From positions 125,183 to 189,182 of the forward strand of contig JANPWX010019233.1 in assembly GCA_024734555.1 (NCBI GenBank): a stretch of DNA of 64,000 bases. Reading direction: 5' to 3'. Source of the DNA: Trochalopteron elliotii. Its lineage: Eukaryota > Chordata > Aves > Passeriformes > Leiothrichidae. The notes below the pieces were generated by a model. That model was not told where the DNA came from. It saw nothing but the letters and a program-made list of their open reading frames with translations, and made no database searches. Positions 1 through 12,343 of the stretch are shown in pieces. How positions within the stretch are numbered: the stretch's first letter is position 1; each line of letters opens with the position of its first letter. The position numbers were made by a program, and so were the translations under genes.

Positions 1-2684
1 GAATATTCAGAAGTTTACCACCACTTCTGGTTATTGACATCTTTATTTTAGTTTACAGATTGCAAAGCATTTAGTTTCTGGTAGGCACTGTGAGGCAATC
101 TATTTGACTGGTAGAGTAAGGATTACTTTAATCCAGGTATCATAAATGCTTCTCTTATTTTTTTGTAGCCATCACTTATCTATCTTACGGCTGAAGGAAT
201 TTGATCAAAAAATAAGAGAAAGAATAATGAGAAAGAGGAGAATATATGTTCCAAAATATACTTTTTAAGTTGTCCTAGGGTGACCCCTAAACCAGGACAG
301 TTGGGCTTTAAATTCCTGTGTAATGGCCTGTATCTTGTAAAACTCAACATCCAAGGGAACACAAGGTAATTGGCAAGGTTTATTATTTGAGAACTGTTTT
401 ATCATAATATGCTATGCAAACTGCATGCCATACTAGTGATGCAGTGTGTCAGGTATTAATGCAATTATTATTTTGTTCAGATTATGTGGGAAGAAGGGAA
501 GGCTGTACTGTACTTTGAATGGACAAATATTATGTGAATTGGGAGATGAATTGTAAAAGGACAGGTGCTAAGATCTCCTCACAAGTTTCAGAAGAGATGC
601 AGAAATAGTGAGGACCTTAGATTTGTTTTTTGTTTCAAAGCTTTAATTTATTGTATTTATGTGTGTTGTAATTTTCAGAAAATCTTGTTAATGCTTGAAA
701 TTGCTTATTTGAGAACTGTCATAGGGTGAAGGGCCTGCTAAAAGTTCCAGGCTGATGATGAAGACTTTGAGTTTTAGAAGTCTTATGATCTGATAATGAC
801 TAGAAACTCTTTCTAGGAAACACTAATAGTAATTAAGTAGTCATGATGCAGCAAGATTCCTGTGTTAGGCAGAGTCTGCCTCTGTGATAATACTTTAGAG
901 GCTTTTACATTTCACTCTATCAGAACCCAATTTAAATAAAGAGGTGAATATTAGACAATGTTAGATGTGAACAGTGGATTTTAAACCAAATTTAGCAAGT
1001 TATTGGCATACCTAATGAGTTCTGCTATTGATATGTAACATGTAAGTAATACTACAATCTTGAAATCTTCCTAGATACATATCTTTTTATTAACTGTTTA
1101 TTACATACTGATGCAACTTAGAGAACATTTTTTCTGGCTTATTAAAAAGTACTTGTGGATTTGAGGGGAGCTGTGTTATGGGTTTGTAACTTCAGTGTCT
1201 TGGTACAAATGAAACACATTTTTTCCTAATGTTCCTGATATTTTCAGTCTCTTAGACTTTACTGATTTCAGTGTTTGGTTATTACCTATACAGTTACTGA
1301 CCCATGTTTATAAGATACTGAAATTTTTTTTTGTTACTTCTGCTCCCCTGACTTTACTGGAGGTATGCAAAATATACTAATTTGATAACTTCTTTGTGGG
1401 TATGGGTATGGTTATATAGTGTTGACAGAACTTATGCATGCTTTTATTGTAGGCAAGGTAACAGGTGCACTTTCCTACACTTGATTTTCATTCCTTTTAG
1501 AATTAAAGTGGCAAACATCAAACTTACTTCATGCTGTTCCACAGTGACATTAGGCTAGGCTGGTCTTACTTTAAAAGTTGAACAAGTTTTTAATAATGCA
1601 TAAGAGCAGTGATTTGAGTTTGGGATTTTTGGATTAGTGTTGGGGCTTTGGGATTTTTCTGGAGGCGATGGGGAAGAGTTGGTTTGTTTGGTGTGTTTTG
1701 TAGGGTTTTGGCAAGGCTGCTTGTTGTTGTTTGTGGGTTTTTTCTACTTGGCGTTTGGTATTAATGGAATGTAATATCCGTTCCTATTCAAAGTACTTCT
1801 TTTCCCAAGTTTAGATACACTGTTGCAGTCTGACCTGTGTGAGAGCACCTGGTTAGTGGGGGGCAATGGATCAGCAGCTCACTTCTGTTGCAGGCACTGT
1901 TCTTGGCCACATTACTGTTCTCCTTAGAGGCTTTTCCCGTGTAACTTGGGTAGCAATTGCTTTTTGTATTCACACTAGTGACGAAAAACATATTAAACTG
2001 ACTTGTATAAGTGTTAACTAGATATTTCTTTCATTTGCCCCTGTTAATTGCATCTTACTAGGAGGGAAGTTTTGACTTCAATTCTGTATTCCCTGGAGAG
2101 CTATCTTTCCTGTGGATTAGGTTGATAAGAACAAACTTCTTGGCTATTTACATGGAATGCTCAATATTACCGTAGTGATCGCTGTCACTGTGGGCATGCT
2201 TTAAGTCTCACTGAATTTATAAACAGTGTTACCAGCTTGCAGGTTTTATCAGGTATCAGAAGAGTAAAGCTGAGGAAGTTTTTGCAGGCTTGATTATGCT
2301 TCATGTGATGATAACCAAAGACCTATTAAGGCCCTAATCAATTTGCTGTTGTAGGTCCACTGGGGATAATAGTAAAGACTTTTAACTAGTATACAAGCCA
2401 CACTGCATTCACAAATCCACGTTTAAAAAATTAAATCATTATTTCAATATTATTCAAGCATAAAGGAAAAAAAAATACTACAAATAGAGAGTAAATAAAT
2501 AATAGTGTGTTTTAGTCAGGAATGTCATAGAACAGACTTCCCTGTTCTTCTGCCAGCTCCTGTTTCATAGTTGATACCCTTCTGTAAACTTTCATCTTCA
2601 GAAATGCCTTTTTTTTGCCTTGCTCTGTAGGTTTTGTCTTTTTCAGTCTATATGCCGCTCTTAAAACATTTCTAATTTTTCTAG
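1..2684 (+). other. ABHD17B: ABHD17B intron (3' part), no coding exon seen
   Basis: AT-rich sequence before the first recognisable ABHD17B exon. The only open frames are short and resemble no protein I know. The upstream coding exon of ABHD17B, which carries the N-terminal cysteine cluster and the first half of the hydrolase fold, should lie left of the window. The last bases form a good acceptor: a pyrimidine-rich tract and AG at 2683-2684. Confidence 0.7.
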
Positions 2685-2864
2685 GTATGGAATTCGCCCT
2701 GAAAATGTGATTATATACGGCCAGAGTATAGGAACGGTACCATCTGTGGATCTTGCTGCTAGGTATGAAAGTGCTGCTGTAATTCTTCATTCTCCACTGA
2801 CCTCAGGAATGCGAGTAGCTTTTCCTGATACGAAGAAGACATACTGCTTTGATGCATTCCCTAA
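2685..2864 (+). CDS. ABHD17B: ABHD17B penultimate coding exon (alpha/beta-hydrolase depalmitoylase)
   Basis: Translation after one split-codon base begins [20 protein letters not shown] and ends CFDAFP, matching the ABHD17 family. ABHD17 proteins are membrane-anchored serine hydrolases that remove palmitate from substrates such as N-Ras and PSD-95. The nucleophile elbow G-Q-S-I-G is present; its Ser corresponds to Ser170 if the protein has the usual 288 residues (this exon covers about 157-216). The exon starts after AG at 2683-2684 and ends at a consensus GTAAGT donor at 2865, leaving an Asn codon split AA|C. Several residues ([22 protein letters not shown]) fit paralogue B better than A or C as I recall them. 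Synteny with CEMIP2 supports B. The start codon and N-terminus are outside the window. Confidence 0.95.
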
Positions 2865-3318
2865 GTAAGTTGTAGGGCTTTTTTTTTTATTTAGCATTCA
2901 TTTTCTCTATTGCGGAAGTTTTCAACTGGAGAAACAAGTAGTCTGCAAATTCTCTGAAACTTTTTTCAAAGGTTTAATAAAACAATTCCAGAAAAATCAG
3001 TGAATAACATCAAAGAGAAACATCTGATTTGAAGAAGTTTACAAAACTTTGTAAACCTTCTAGGCACTTTGCATCTCTAATCATTTTAGTGGGTATCTGT
3101 AAGGAAGTAATTAATTTTCCTATATACAACATGTAAATCTGTAGTTCTAACAAGTAGTTACATCCAGTGAATTGTTAGTCTGGATAACTGTGAACTAAGT
3201 CATTTGCAATATGTTTCTGTAAGACCCAAAAACTAAGTAGGTCTTAACTGAAGAAAATTCCTGTCATGTATTTCATAACTATGCCATTGTTTTGATAGAT
3301 ATAATCTTTTTCTTACAG
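2865..3318 (+). other. ABHD17B: ABHD17B last intron
   Basis: A 454-bp intron with GTAAGT at the start and a pyrimidine-rich acceptor ending TTACAG. I see no repeat or RNA gene in it. Confidence 0.9.
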
Positions 3319-3538
3319 CATTGACAAAATTTCTAAAATAACATCTCCTGTCTTAATAATCCATGGAACTGAAGATGAAGTAATTGACTTTTCACATGGC
3401 CTGGCGTTATTTGAGCGTTGCCAGAGACCTGTAGAGCCACTGTGGGTAGAAGGAGCGGGCCATAACGATGTGGAACTCTATGGACAGTACCTTGAAAGAT
3501 TAAAACAATTTGTGTCCCAGGAACTGCTGAACTTGTAA
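3319..3538 (+). CDS. ABHD17B: ABHD17B terminal coding exon with stop codon
   Basis: Continues the frame from the previous exon (AA|C Asn, then [20 protein letters not shown]) and ends QELLNL followed by TAA at 3536-3538. It carries the rest of the catalytic triad. The acid Asp is in HGTED (Asp235 by family numbering) and the His in GAGHND (His264). Together with Ser170 in the preceding exon, all catalytic residues encoded here are intact. The two exons give 132 residues to the C-terminus, exactly the expected end of a 288-residue protein. No frameshift or internal stop is present, so the gene looks functional. Confidence 0.96.
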
Positions 3539-6080
3539 CTTTCATTGTGTATTTACATGTTTTTTTCATTTCACTGCAGAACTGCACGCCTTGATCTACA
3601 TGTAACTTAAAAACCTGAATGTTGTGTTTTCAAATCATCTTGGTTGCCTTCATTAAATGTCCAGGTAATGATTTGTCAACATAATTAATGAAGGTTTTAA
3701 TGCCAGCATTATAAACTGGAATTACATGATCATGCAGTTAGACTTGGCAGTTCATATTTCTTTGTGTGAGGTTTTTTCTTCTTAGATGTCAAGAAAAAAA
3801 ATCACAAGGAGTACTGTAAGAAAATTTAATTATATAAAACCAAACGCTGTAAAAGTGTTGCCAAGTGCTTTAGCATATAAAAAACAAGTTTATAAATATT
3901 TTTTAAACATCTCAAAGTGTACTGTGACTTACTCTGTTGCACAGGTGTAATTAAAAAACAGACTTTTAAGCAGTTGTTCTGTAAAAATGTGATAGCCATG
4001 AAATTTGAGCAAATACTAATGTATATAATAGGAATAAACAGTCACTGGAAATGACTCATACCCTTTTATAGGGAGCAGCAGGTAAAATATCTTTTCCAAT
4101 ATTTTCCATTACTTTTGTGCTTAGTTTTCCTTTAGTTATTTTGTGCTCATGTTGTCCCTTAGCTTTCAGGATAATAAAATGTACCCTCTCGTGTTCTCAG
4201 GAGTCCTAATCTTGCCAAATAACGCCATAAGTTATCATTGTTGTAATGCAAGTATCATTCACGTGGTTGCTACTGAGGCCACAAAATACCTCTTTGAAAC
4301 CAGTAATACTTTTAAAACTAGAAGACTTCTTGAGCCATGTTTTAAACACTGATTTTCTAGAGCCAAAATGTGTTATTAAGAAGAACCTTAAAATTTATCC
4401 AACATTGTAATGAAGAGTTTGCAACTTAGCAGTTAACTGATCAGGCTTAATTTTGGATGTTTAGTGTAAAAGCTTATTGTTTTTTGAGTGTTGTGTGGAA
4501 ATTTTACTAATCAGGCCTGGATGAGATGGGAGGAGTGGCAGGAAGAGAAGATTGACATTTTTCTGTTAACTCATCATGAAATAAACTTAAGTTGCCTTTC
4601 CCTTGAATACATTTTGTGTGACTAAAACTATGAAAAATAAGCTTAATTACATGTAGCCTGATTGTAAACAAAATAATATTCCAACAATACACACTGTGCT
4701 TTTCAGGCCTTAGGTAGTTTAATTGTTCTGCTTGTTTTTTGTGATTGAGACAATTGTATACTTAAATGTAGCTTTGAGTATTATGAAAACTGGTTAAGAT
4801 ATATTGATGAGTAGTAAACAATATTCCACAAACTCGCAGTTCTTCCTTTTTCTTTTTATTCAAAGAAATAGCAGTGGTTGCTTGCAGTATCAAAGTACTT
4901 AGCAACTCCCCATTTATTCAAGAAAATATGACATCTAAAGCAATAACCCATTGTTCTGAATTGCCAGCACAATTCTTTAACAGCAACTACTGTTCTGATC
5001 ACCTCCCACCCCCAAGCCTCCCCTTACTACAGTGTGCCAGTTCAGCACACAGGCTTTCTGCTGCAAAGCTGCTTGTAAACTTTTTTTCTGTAATGAATTC
5101 TACAATTTGCTTCTTTGAAATTGAAAGGAATTCTTGTATTCCACACTTTGGTGAGTTAATTGAGTAGAAAGAAATTTGTTCTCAAGCAACTAGGTTCCTG
5201 TTTGATTTTTTGATCAAGGATGTTTCAGTGAGTTCTGAAATTCAGAGTATATTCAGGAACAACAACATTAGACTTAAAGATTTTCATCCTAGTTCAAGAC
5301 TTTTGGATATAGGTGTGTAACTCAGCTTTATTGCATCATATTTAATACATGTTTGATTTCCTTTTTTTACTACCTTCTAGCCACCATCTCTGATGGAAAT
5401 CATTACCATTAAATGTGTAAGTGCTTTCTTTGTGATGAATGAAGCTTGTTTTGAGATTCACCTTCAGGAATTAACAAATAAAGAGTGTAGAAGTGCAATG
5501 TTAAGTGATATATATTGGTTGTAGTTTGGTTGCCTGCCCATTGCAGGCAAATGATCAACTGTCATCACAAGAACTATCTGATTATGCATGGGGATACTAT
5601 GGCACCCTGTAATTGAAAAAGACAGAAAAGGTGTCATAGCTTTTTGTTTTGTTGCTTTTGTTTGTGTTTTGTTGAAGCAGAACAAAAGATCTGACTAACT
5701 GTTTTGTCTTCAGTATGTGCAGCTGTGCTGGATTGCACTGGTGAATAGAGATTCTGGTCTCCTTTCCACCATTTACTCACAGGAAATTATTGCCAGTTTG
5801 TGCTGATTCATGTTTAATACCTGTATTTTTTCAGATGATCTGGATATGTGAAGGAATTGAAATGGGTTTTAGGCATAGCCCAACCTGTAGTGCAGATTGT
5901 GTTATGGCAGCAAACTTGTTAGTGAAAGCAGCTCTGAGCTGTTGTTATGATGTAGAAAACATTTGATATCCTGATTGTCTATCCTTATACCATCATTTTG
6001 GTGAAATTGACAATAGGCTGTTGTTTCATGTTACAGATGCAATTGTCTTCTGATAAATAAAGTTGATTCAGCATTCATTA
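3539..6080 (+). other. ABHD17B: ABHD17B 3' untranslated region
   Basis: AT-rich, ORF-poor sequence after the stop codon. Candidate polyadenylation signals are ATTAAA at 3652-3657 and AATAAA at 4033-4038, 4173-4178, 4580-4585, 5477-5482 and 6056-6061. The last is followed by a U/GU-rich stretch (about 6120-6175), a plausible distal end. A UTR of roughly 2.5 kb is inferred from signals, not from transcript evidence. Earlier sites would give shorter isoforms. Confidence 0.6.
6056..6061 (+). promoter_or_regulatory. ABHD17B: Distal poly(A) signal AATAAA of ABHD17B (candidate)
   Basis: Canonical hexamer. Cleavage is expected about 15-25 bases on, and T/GT-rich downstream sequence follows. It is the last canonical hexamer before the first CR1 fragment. 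Confidence 0.5.
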
Positions 6081-6639
6081 AAAAGACAATGCCTGTATTT
6101 TATGGAAAAAGAAAAGAGCAGTTTGTAAGCCTCCTGGTGTCATTCTGGTTTGTTGTGGTTTTTTTTTTTAAGAGATGTATTTGACAGTAAACTGTCTTTT
6201 TCTGTTCTAGAAGCCTTGGCAAATCAGCTTTCATAACAACTTGATATATTTAAAATGTGCGATTTACCTTCTAAAGGTGGGGTCTGTTTGGGACATGTTT
6301 TGCTTTTGCATTCACAGCTTCATAGAACTTGCCACTCTTTTCTTCCCACTTCTGGCAGCAAAGAATTTTAATATATGTTCAGTTAGCTACTCTTATTGAC
6401 TTTAAACTTACTTTCCTTTTCAAGACTTTTTTATAGGGGAAAAATATTGCATATTAATTTTGGGGCTCCTTTAATTGGGTGACATTGGACAACAAGGTAC
6501 CACTCATTTGGAATATTCTAGGTCTTACAGATACTAATTTTTCTCAGTACCCTTTTAATATCTTAAAGTCAGAAATAAGGAAAATAGTATGTAAGTAGGA
6601 GGCTGATTGAAAACTATGCAGAAAAGGGTTTGGGGACCC

Positions 6640-7300
6640 TGCAGGGACAGGCTGCACATGAGCCAGCAATGCACCCTTACACCAAAGGCAAGCAAGAGCA
6701 TTCCAGGCCCAGTAGGCAGAGATTTGCCAGCAGGTCATTGAAGTGAGCCTACACCTCTTCTCTGCACTGTGAGTGCAGATGTGTGTGAAATGCTGATTCT
6801 GGCTCTGGACTTCTGCATGAGGAAGATATGGATGTACTGGAGGAAGTCCAGTGCAGAGCCACAGCCATGACTGTAGGACTGGTGCATTGAGCATGGGAAG
6901 AGATTCTGAGAGCTGGGGCTGTTCATCTGGGAGAATCAAAGGTTTGGCAGGATATTAACCGTTGTATGTGAATATCCGAGGGGAGAGTGAAGAGAGCTGA
7001 ACCTTCCCCTGTACTGCCCTCTGAGAGGCAGGGGTCAATGGTGACACACTAAAAACCAGAAAATGTAATCTGAAATTAGGAACTTGTTTGTTTGTTTCTT
7101 TCTTTCTTTCTTTCTTTTTGTTCTTTCTGTGAGGCAGATCAAACACTGGGACTGACTGTGGAGTTCTCATGTTTACGCATAGTCAGAATTCAGCTGAACA
7201 CAGCTTTAGGCAACCTGCTGTGGCTGACCCTGCTCTGAGCACACAAGTAGATGATCTCAGGGGCCTCCTTTCAGCCTCTGTCTTTCTGTGTACAGCAGCT
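6640..7300 (+). mobile_element. CR1 LINE fragment, degraded, sense
   Basis: Resembles the 3' half of the avian CR1 ORF2. Recognisable landmarks are ACATGAGCCAGCA (the MSQQ region) at the left, then CTGGAG..GTCCAG..AGAGCCA, GGGCTGTTCATCTGG, and GATCAAACACTGG near 7138. It ends in the region AGATGATCTCAGGGGCCTCC. Many indels and stops make it an old, non-coding copy. A TTTC microsatellite (7085-7118) replaces the segment where CR1 normally has an A/T-rich stretch. Confidence 0.75.
7085..7118 (+). repeat. (TTTG)n/(TTTC)n microsatellite
   Basis: Tetranucleotide tract: about three TTTG units, then six TTTC units, inside the CR1 fragment. Confidence 0.9.
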
Positions 7301-9602
7301 CAGAAGTGGAGACTGTTTATTTAAAAGAATTATCTTCAACTGGTGTTCTCTACTTTTGATGCTTTATTTTTAAAGCAACAGAAAGCAACAAAAGAGCCAT
7401 TTTTCTCTTAGTCCTGAGACTGTCACTGTTTGATGCACTGCTGCTGAATCAAACTAATACCGAATTTTATACCACAGACAGTGTCATCAAAGATCACAGA
7501 TTGCTACTGTGTACTACAAAAGGAAGGTCAAAAAGCTAGAAGCAAAGTATAAGCATGCTATCCTGAAAAGAGAAGTGCTTGAAAGATATCTTAAATACTG
7601 TCAAAGACAGAAATGTTGCATTCACAGCTACTATTAAGTTGTGAGATACAGTTTTTTGGGGTTGTTTCAATAAAATTGGGTAATAAAGTTGGTTTTACTT
7701 CACCTGTTAATGTTTGTAAAACAGAAATCTTTTGGGGTTTTTTTTGTGGGGAAGTTTGTAATGAGCTAGTAACTGTGTGTCAGGCTTACTTACCATCACT
7801 TAAACAGTTCAGATAGCTCTCATTGTTAAAAGTTAATGTGAAAACCCATTCAGCTTGAGTACCACCAAATTGAAATGTTGGCATGACACTACTTTAGAAC
7901 TCTTGGCATATGGAACTTTCTCAATTAGGGGATCTTCTTTCTGTACAAAGAAATAAAATCCTAGCAAATTTCTGGTAAAACAGCAAGGAAAATGTTTTAG
8001 AAAGAGGACAATGTAAAAGAAATGGTCTTAAAACCAGATTACTCTTCCAGTGAGGAAGGACCAACCATTAGAAATTATCTCAGTAGTAACTTTTTCCCAG
8101 GGGCATTAGTAAGGTGTGTTGTCCAATAATGTCTTTGAAAACAATGAGAAAACCTTGAAATTATCATGTTGCTTAGAAGGTTTTGCAGTTGGTAAAGGAG
8201 TTTGGTTAGTAAACCATACGAATGGTTGTAATTTTGTTTCATTTTCAATTTTTTTTGCTTAAAGAGGGCAAATAGCTCTCTAACCTTCAGTGAACACTGC
8301 AGAGAACAGGCTGCAACTGCAATGACAGAGACATTGATGAGACAGTCAATATGTCTTCATATTAGGCTAGAAGCTGTGTGCACCTCAAGTAGGTAACTGT
8401 GCCTTGTCTCCTAGAGCTTTTGGTGAAGGTAATGTGAATGTAATCAGGCTATCATACTGAGACATTTTTAATTTCCAAAGCCACAAAAGTTTTTGTCAGA
8501 AGTTTTCTTCTGGAGTCAGGTAAATGGTGGATTGACTAGAAGTCTAAAACTTAACTATGCCAAAGATCCAAGTAAATCTTAGGCTAGAACAGCATTTCAA
8601 GTCATTTGATCAGTAGCTGATCTAGTAGCTTAAGGGCACACAATGGCACTGCATCTGTTTCTCTAGCACCTGAAGTACTATAAATGTGCTTGGTTGGCCA
8701 AGTCATCTGCTTTTGAATGTCATATGATCTAAGTACACTTTAAATGTAAATGTTGTATATTTATGTAAGTCAATATAAGTCATTCTAAGGAGAGCAAAGT
8801 GTGTGGATAAAAATCAGCAGCTTTGAGAGACCATTACTGATTTGGAGACACATGTGTGCATTCTGATTTATCACCAAATATTTCTTAAAATAAGTTTGCT
8901 AGGTCCATTTGGTAGATGCTGCACACTCTTCAAAACAGGAACAGAACTATCTGGTCTCTGGTTTAAAACAGCCTCCAAGGATGCTGCTGTTTTGTTACAT
9001 TGATGGCAATGCTTTAATTCATTAGAAACACATTCCCAAAAGATTTGGGTGCTAAAATCTAAGTGCTGATGAGGCATTGCCGTTTTCAGACTTTCCTGCT
9101 TCTCAAAATGATACTAGTTAAATATATAGTTTACTTCTTTATTTTGTGTTTGGCCAAGTGTATCATAGTGTGCAGCACAGAGGAAAGTAAAGTAGTACAT
9201 GCCTTATTAGAATTCTGTTTGTGTTGTAATATTATTTAAAGTTAGCAACAAGATTTAATAAAAAATTTCTTCTGTCAAAGATTTTGTAGCCACTGAAGTG
9301 GTGAAACACTAACCACATGCCTGGAGCCAGAACAGGAGGGTAGACAAAAAATGCAGACTTCGAAAAATGTATGAGTACCTCTTCTGCTGCATTTGTAGAG
9401 CCCAGGATTGTCTCAGTTTGCTCATCATAGCAGGTGTGTAATAGATACCCTGTCATTATGTTACTTAAGATTCCTAAACAAAAAGAATTTGTATCTTGGT
9501 TTAAGAAAACTTGAAGGAGAACACTCTGGAATGAGCTGCCTCCCTTTATAGGTTCAACCAATCTCTTTCCACCAATAAGTGATGAATACAAGTAGATTTA
9601 AG
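7301..9602. other. Intergenic sequence, nothing recognised
   Basis: AT-rich with no convincing exon or RNA gene. A minus-strand frame at 9232-9591 (119 codons) is open but matches nothing I recognise and has no splice or start context that supports a gene. Confidence 0.6.
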
Positions 9603-10320
9603 TGAAAAGGTAAGTTTACTGACAACGGGGACAGCAACAGTCAAGAAGTAACAGCAAATATCCACCAGGTACAAAACTGCTAAACGTCCCAGACTCCACA
9701 GAACAGAGAGACCCACAATGCTGGGGACAGTCCCCCAGGATGACGCTCCACAGCCGAGTGCATGGTTCGAAGGACAAAGGAAAATGTGGTGCGGGTCTTC
9801 CCCCACCATCCCCCTCTGCTCTGCTTATCTCCAGCTGGAGCTCCAGCTAGTGTTCGCGGATCACAGGCTAGAAACTTGTGGAAGGACTCCCCCTTTCTCT
9901 TGGTAGGAGCGGTAAAGGCAAGGTGTCTGGACTGGAGTGACTCCTCCTAGTCTTCTCTCCTGGAGCGGGGACTGATGGATCTGGACCAGCTTGCTGGAGC
10001 ACCCCACTCGGTGTGGCAGTATATTTGGAATTCACCTCAATGGCAGCTCAAAACTGCCAACTGCAGGCTCTCTAAGACAACAGAAAAAAGCCAAACAAGA
10101 ATCCCAAGAGGAAACGGCTCTGCCTGGGCAAAGACCAGGAAGTCAGCAAGCCAAAACCCATGTGGCAAGAAGGGATGAGCTGCTTGTGAGAGCCAACTTC
10201 AAAAGCGTCCGGTAGCAACCCCCTGCCCCAGCTTCTCTGCTGTAGGGTCAGAAAGAGACAGGAACAATTTTGGGCACAAATAGGTATGGAATACAGCAAC
10301 ATTTTGGGTTACCAATGACA
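9603..10320 (-). mobile_element. Candidate solo LTR (endogenous retrovirus), about 718 bp
   Basis: A block distinctly richer in GC and CpG than its surroundings. It begins TGAAAAGG and ends ACCAATGACA, so it has TG...CA ends. The bases just outside are ATTTAAG (9596-9602) and ATTTGAG (10321-10327), one mismatch in seven, a possible degraded target duplication. Seven is not a standard ERV duplication length, so the boundaries are uncertain. Read on the minus strand it starts TGTCATTGGTAACCC, which resembles LTR starts I associate with passerine ERVs (from memory, weak). No gag, pol or env is present. Confidence 0.45.
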
Positions 10321-10784
10321 ATTTGAGTTATCTAGAAATTAGGATGATATGTAGGCTGTATTTTATATGTTTCTCTGTAGTCACAACATCTTGAGGGTTC
10401 AATTGCAAGGAAAAGTTGAGATTCATTTGTCAGTAGCTAGAGCTCTTCAGAGACATACGATATCACAAGGCACCACAAGGACTAACAAATCTGAATGCAG
10501 TCCTGGAGGCAACTCCAGAAAAATGCAGGTGAGATAAACATTAAATTCAATCCATGGTCATTTCAGACTGCTCGTACAATGCGTTATCGCCCCACCATAT
10601 TTTCACTAAGGAAATGGATCTTATGCAAGGTATTATTCATGCATTACAAACTCACACTGTGTTTTTCCATGTGTGTCTGATCTGTGACATTTAGGCTTGC
10701 TTTCCACAGAAGTTTGCATCAAGCTGGTTTTTTTACATAGTTCAGTACCTCCTTCCAAGTAGTAAGTGATAGAAAAAGAGAAAA

Positions 10785-11033
10785 TGGCCCACGTTGCACC
10801 AGGATGGGTGTGGATTGGGTATTAGCAAAATATTGTCACCAAGGAGACTATCCGAGATTGGAAGAGGCTGTGCAGGGAAGTGGCTCAGTCACCTTCCTGG
10901 GGGGTATTTAAAAGACAACTAGACACAGCACTTGGGGATGGGGATTAGTGGGAGGCCTACCTACCAGCAATGTGTTAGTGATTGGACTTGTTAAAAGTCT
11001 TTTCCAGCTTTAACAATTTGATGAATTCTATGG
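10785..11033 (+). mobile_element. CR1 LINE 3'-end fragment, sense
   Basis: Follows the CR1 3' terminal order: GCACCAGGA.., GTGCAGGGAAGTGGCTCAG, TCACCTTCC..GGTATTTAAA, a degraded CACTTGGGGATG, GTGATTGGACTTG and a final AAAGTCTTTTCCAGC. It ends in TTTGATGAATTCTATGGG, a remnant of the 8-bp-type CR1 tail. Confidence 0.85.
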
Positions 11034-11757
11034 GGTGTAGCTATTTTAAAAAATAATCATATATAAACAATAGCATTCATGTGTGAACAAAGCATTATTA
11101 CTCACTTCTGATTATTGCTTTATCAGTGTTCAACAGCTGTTCTGAGTCAAATTGTTTCCCTGGCATGTGAAGACATGGACATAAGAATGTGTGTGTTTAA
11201 TGGTAATTTTTTTTGTCCTTTTATTTATTTTATTATTTGTTCTGAATTGTATTTAGTACTGTATGACTTCAGTGAACAATTGGACTTTAAAAGTAACCAG
11301 GCGTCACTAAGGTGTGTTTTTTTAAGAATTAATGTTTTGAAATATACACATTTCCGTGTGTCATGACTCTGATAGACATACAGTTATTGAATAATTGTAT
11401 AGTTTGCTTGTAGTGAATCATGTGATCATTCATGATGGCCAACAATTGGATTCTTTGTATTAGTAAATCTTTTGACTGGCTGCAGTGCTTTTCTGCACTG
11501 CACTGCACACATAAAACTCCCTTTTATGGTTCATAGGAGTTTTTTCCTGTTTCAAAGGTCTAATTAAAGAACCAATTTGGTTATAGTGGTGGGAGCTGAT
11601 CCACTGCATTGAACTTACAGGAAGCATGGAGACAATCTGTTTCCACATCGTTAATAGTATCACATTTTCACATGGCTTGGAACATGCAAACAGATTAGCA
11701 ACTAATGCAATGAATTACTATAGATAATGCTTTTCTTGTAGTAAACTCTCTTAAAGA
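11034..11757. other. Intergenic sequence, nothing recognised
   Basis: Mixed AT-rich sequence between a CR1 end and the solo LTR. No exon or RNA gene seen. Confidence 0.6.
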
Positions 11758-11763
11758 GTGCTG
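11758..11763. repeat. Target-site duplication, left copy (GTGCTG)
   Basis: Six bases identical to 12344-12349 on the other side of the LTR. Confidence 0.8.
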
Positions 11764-12343
11764 TGTTGCAGAGTGCTGCTCTTCAGGGTGCCACCACCTT
11801 CCCGGAGAAAGCGTCTTTAGAAAGACACTCTGTGTCTGGAGCACAGGCACTCCCTAGTGATTTCACTCAGTTGTGACAGCTGATAAAGCAGCTGAGTGGT
11901 GGGGCTTCCTCAGGCAACGCAGGAATAAAGGAACAGGATCCCATCTTCTGGTCTCAGGAACTTTTTTATTTCCCAGGAACCAGTCACCAAAAGACCCTGA
12001 GGCCTCAAGGTAGCTGGGTTTTATAGAGGACTGAGGAGGTGGTGTTAACAACTTGTGCCAGTGAGGAAAGGGATTGACGGAACAGCCAGTCGGGGAAGGG
12101 ATCCAAAATGCCCCAATCAGGGAGGGTAAAAACCAGGAACAAGGGTAACAACGAATCCGGAGCAAGGTATTACCATAGGACCAAAGGCTCATGGGATTCT
12201 GCAGTTTTCTGCTCACCATAAGCAAGAAGTCACTTAGGGGGACTTTCCAGGGGGAGACCACAACTGCTCTGAAGGTGTCTCAAAGGCTGTGGATGTTTCC
12301 CAAGAGTGTGACCTCCTCTGTGGTGGCCTTAGGGGTCACCACA
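11764..12343 (-). mobile_element. Solo LTR of an endogenous retrovirus, 580 bp, minus orientation
   Basis: The element has terminal TG...CA (starts TGTTGCAGAG, ends GGTCACCACA on the + strand). It is flanked by exact 6-bp direct repeats GTGCTG, the duplication size typical of ERVK/betaretrovirus-like and some other ERV integrations. On the minus strand it begins TGTGGTGACC. A TATAAAA box lies at 12019-12025 and an AATAAA signal at 11965-11970 further downstream, in the correct U3-R-U5 order, so the element points left. There is no internal retroviral coding sequence, so it is the product of LTR-LTR recombination. The exact target duplication suggests a moderately young insertion. Confidence 0.85.

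Noticed and set aside
9232..9591. 119-codon minus-strand frame
   Set aside because: No recognisable domain; its left end sits in AT-rich unique sequence and its right end abuts the candidate LTR.
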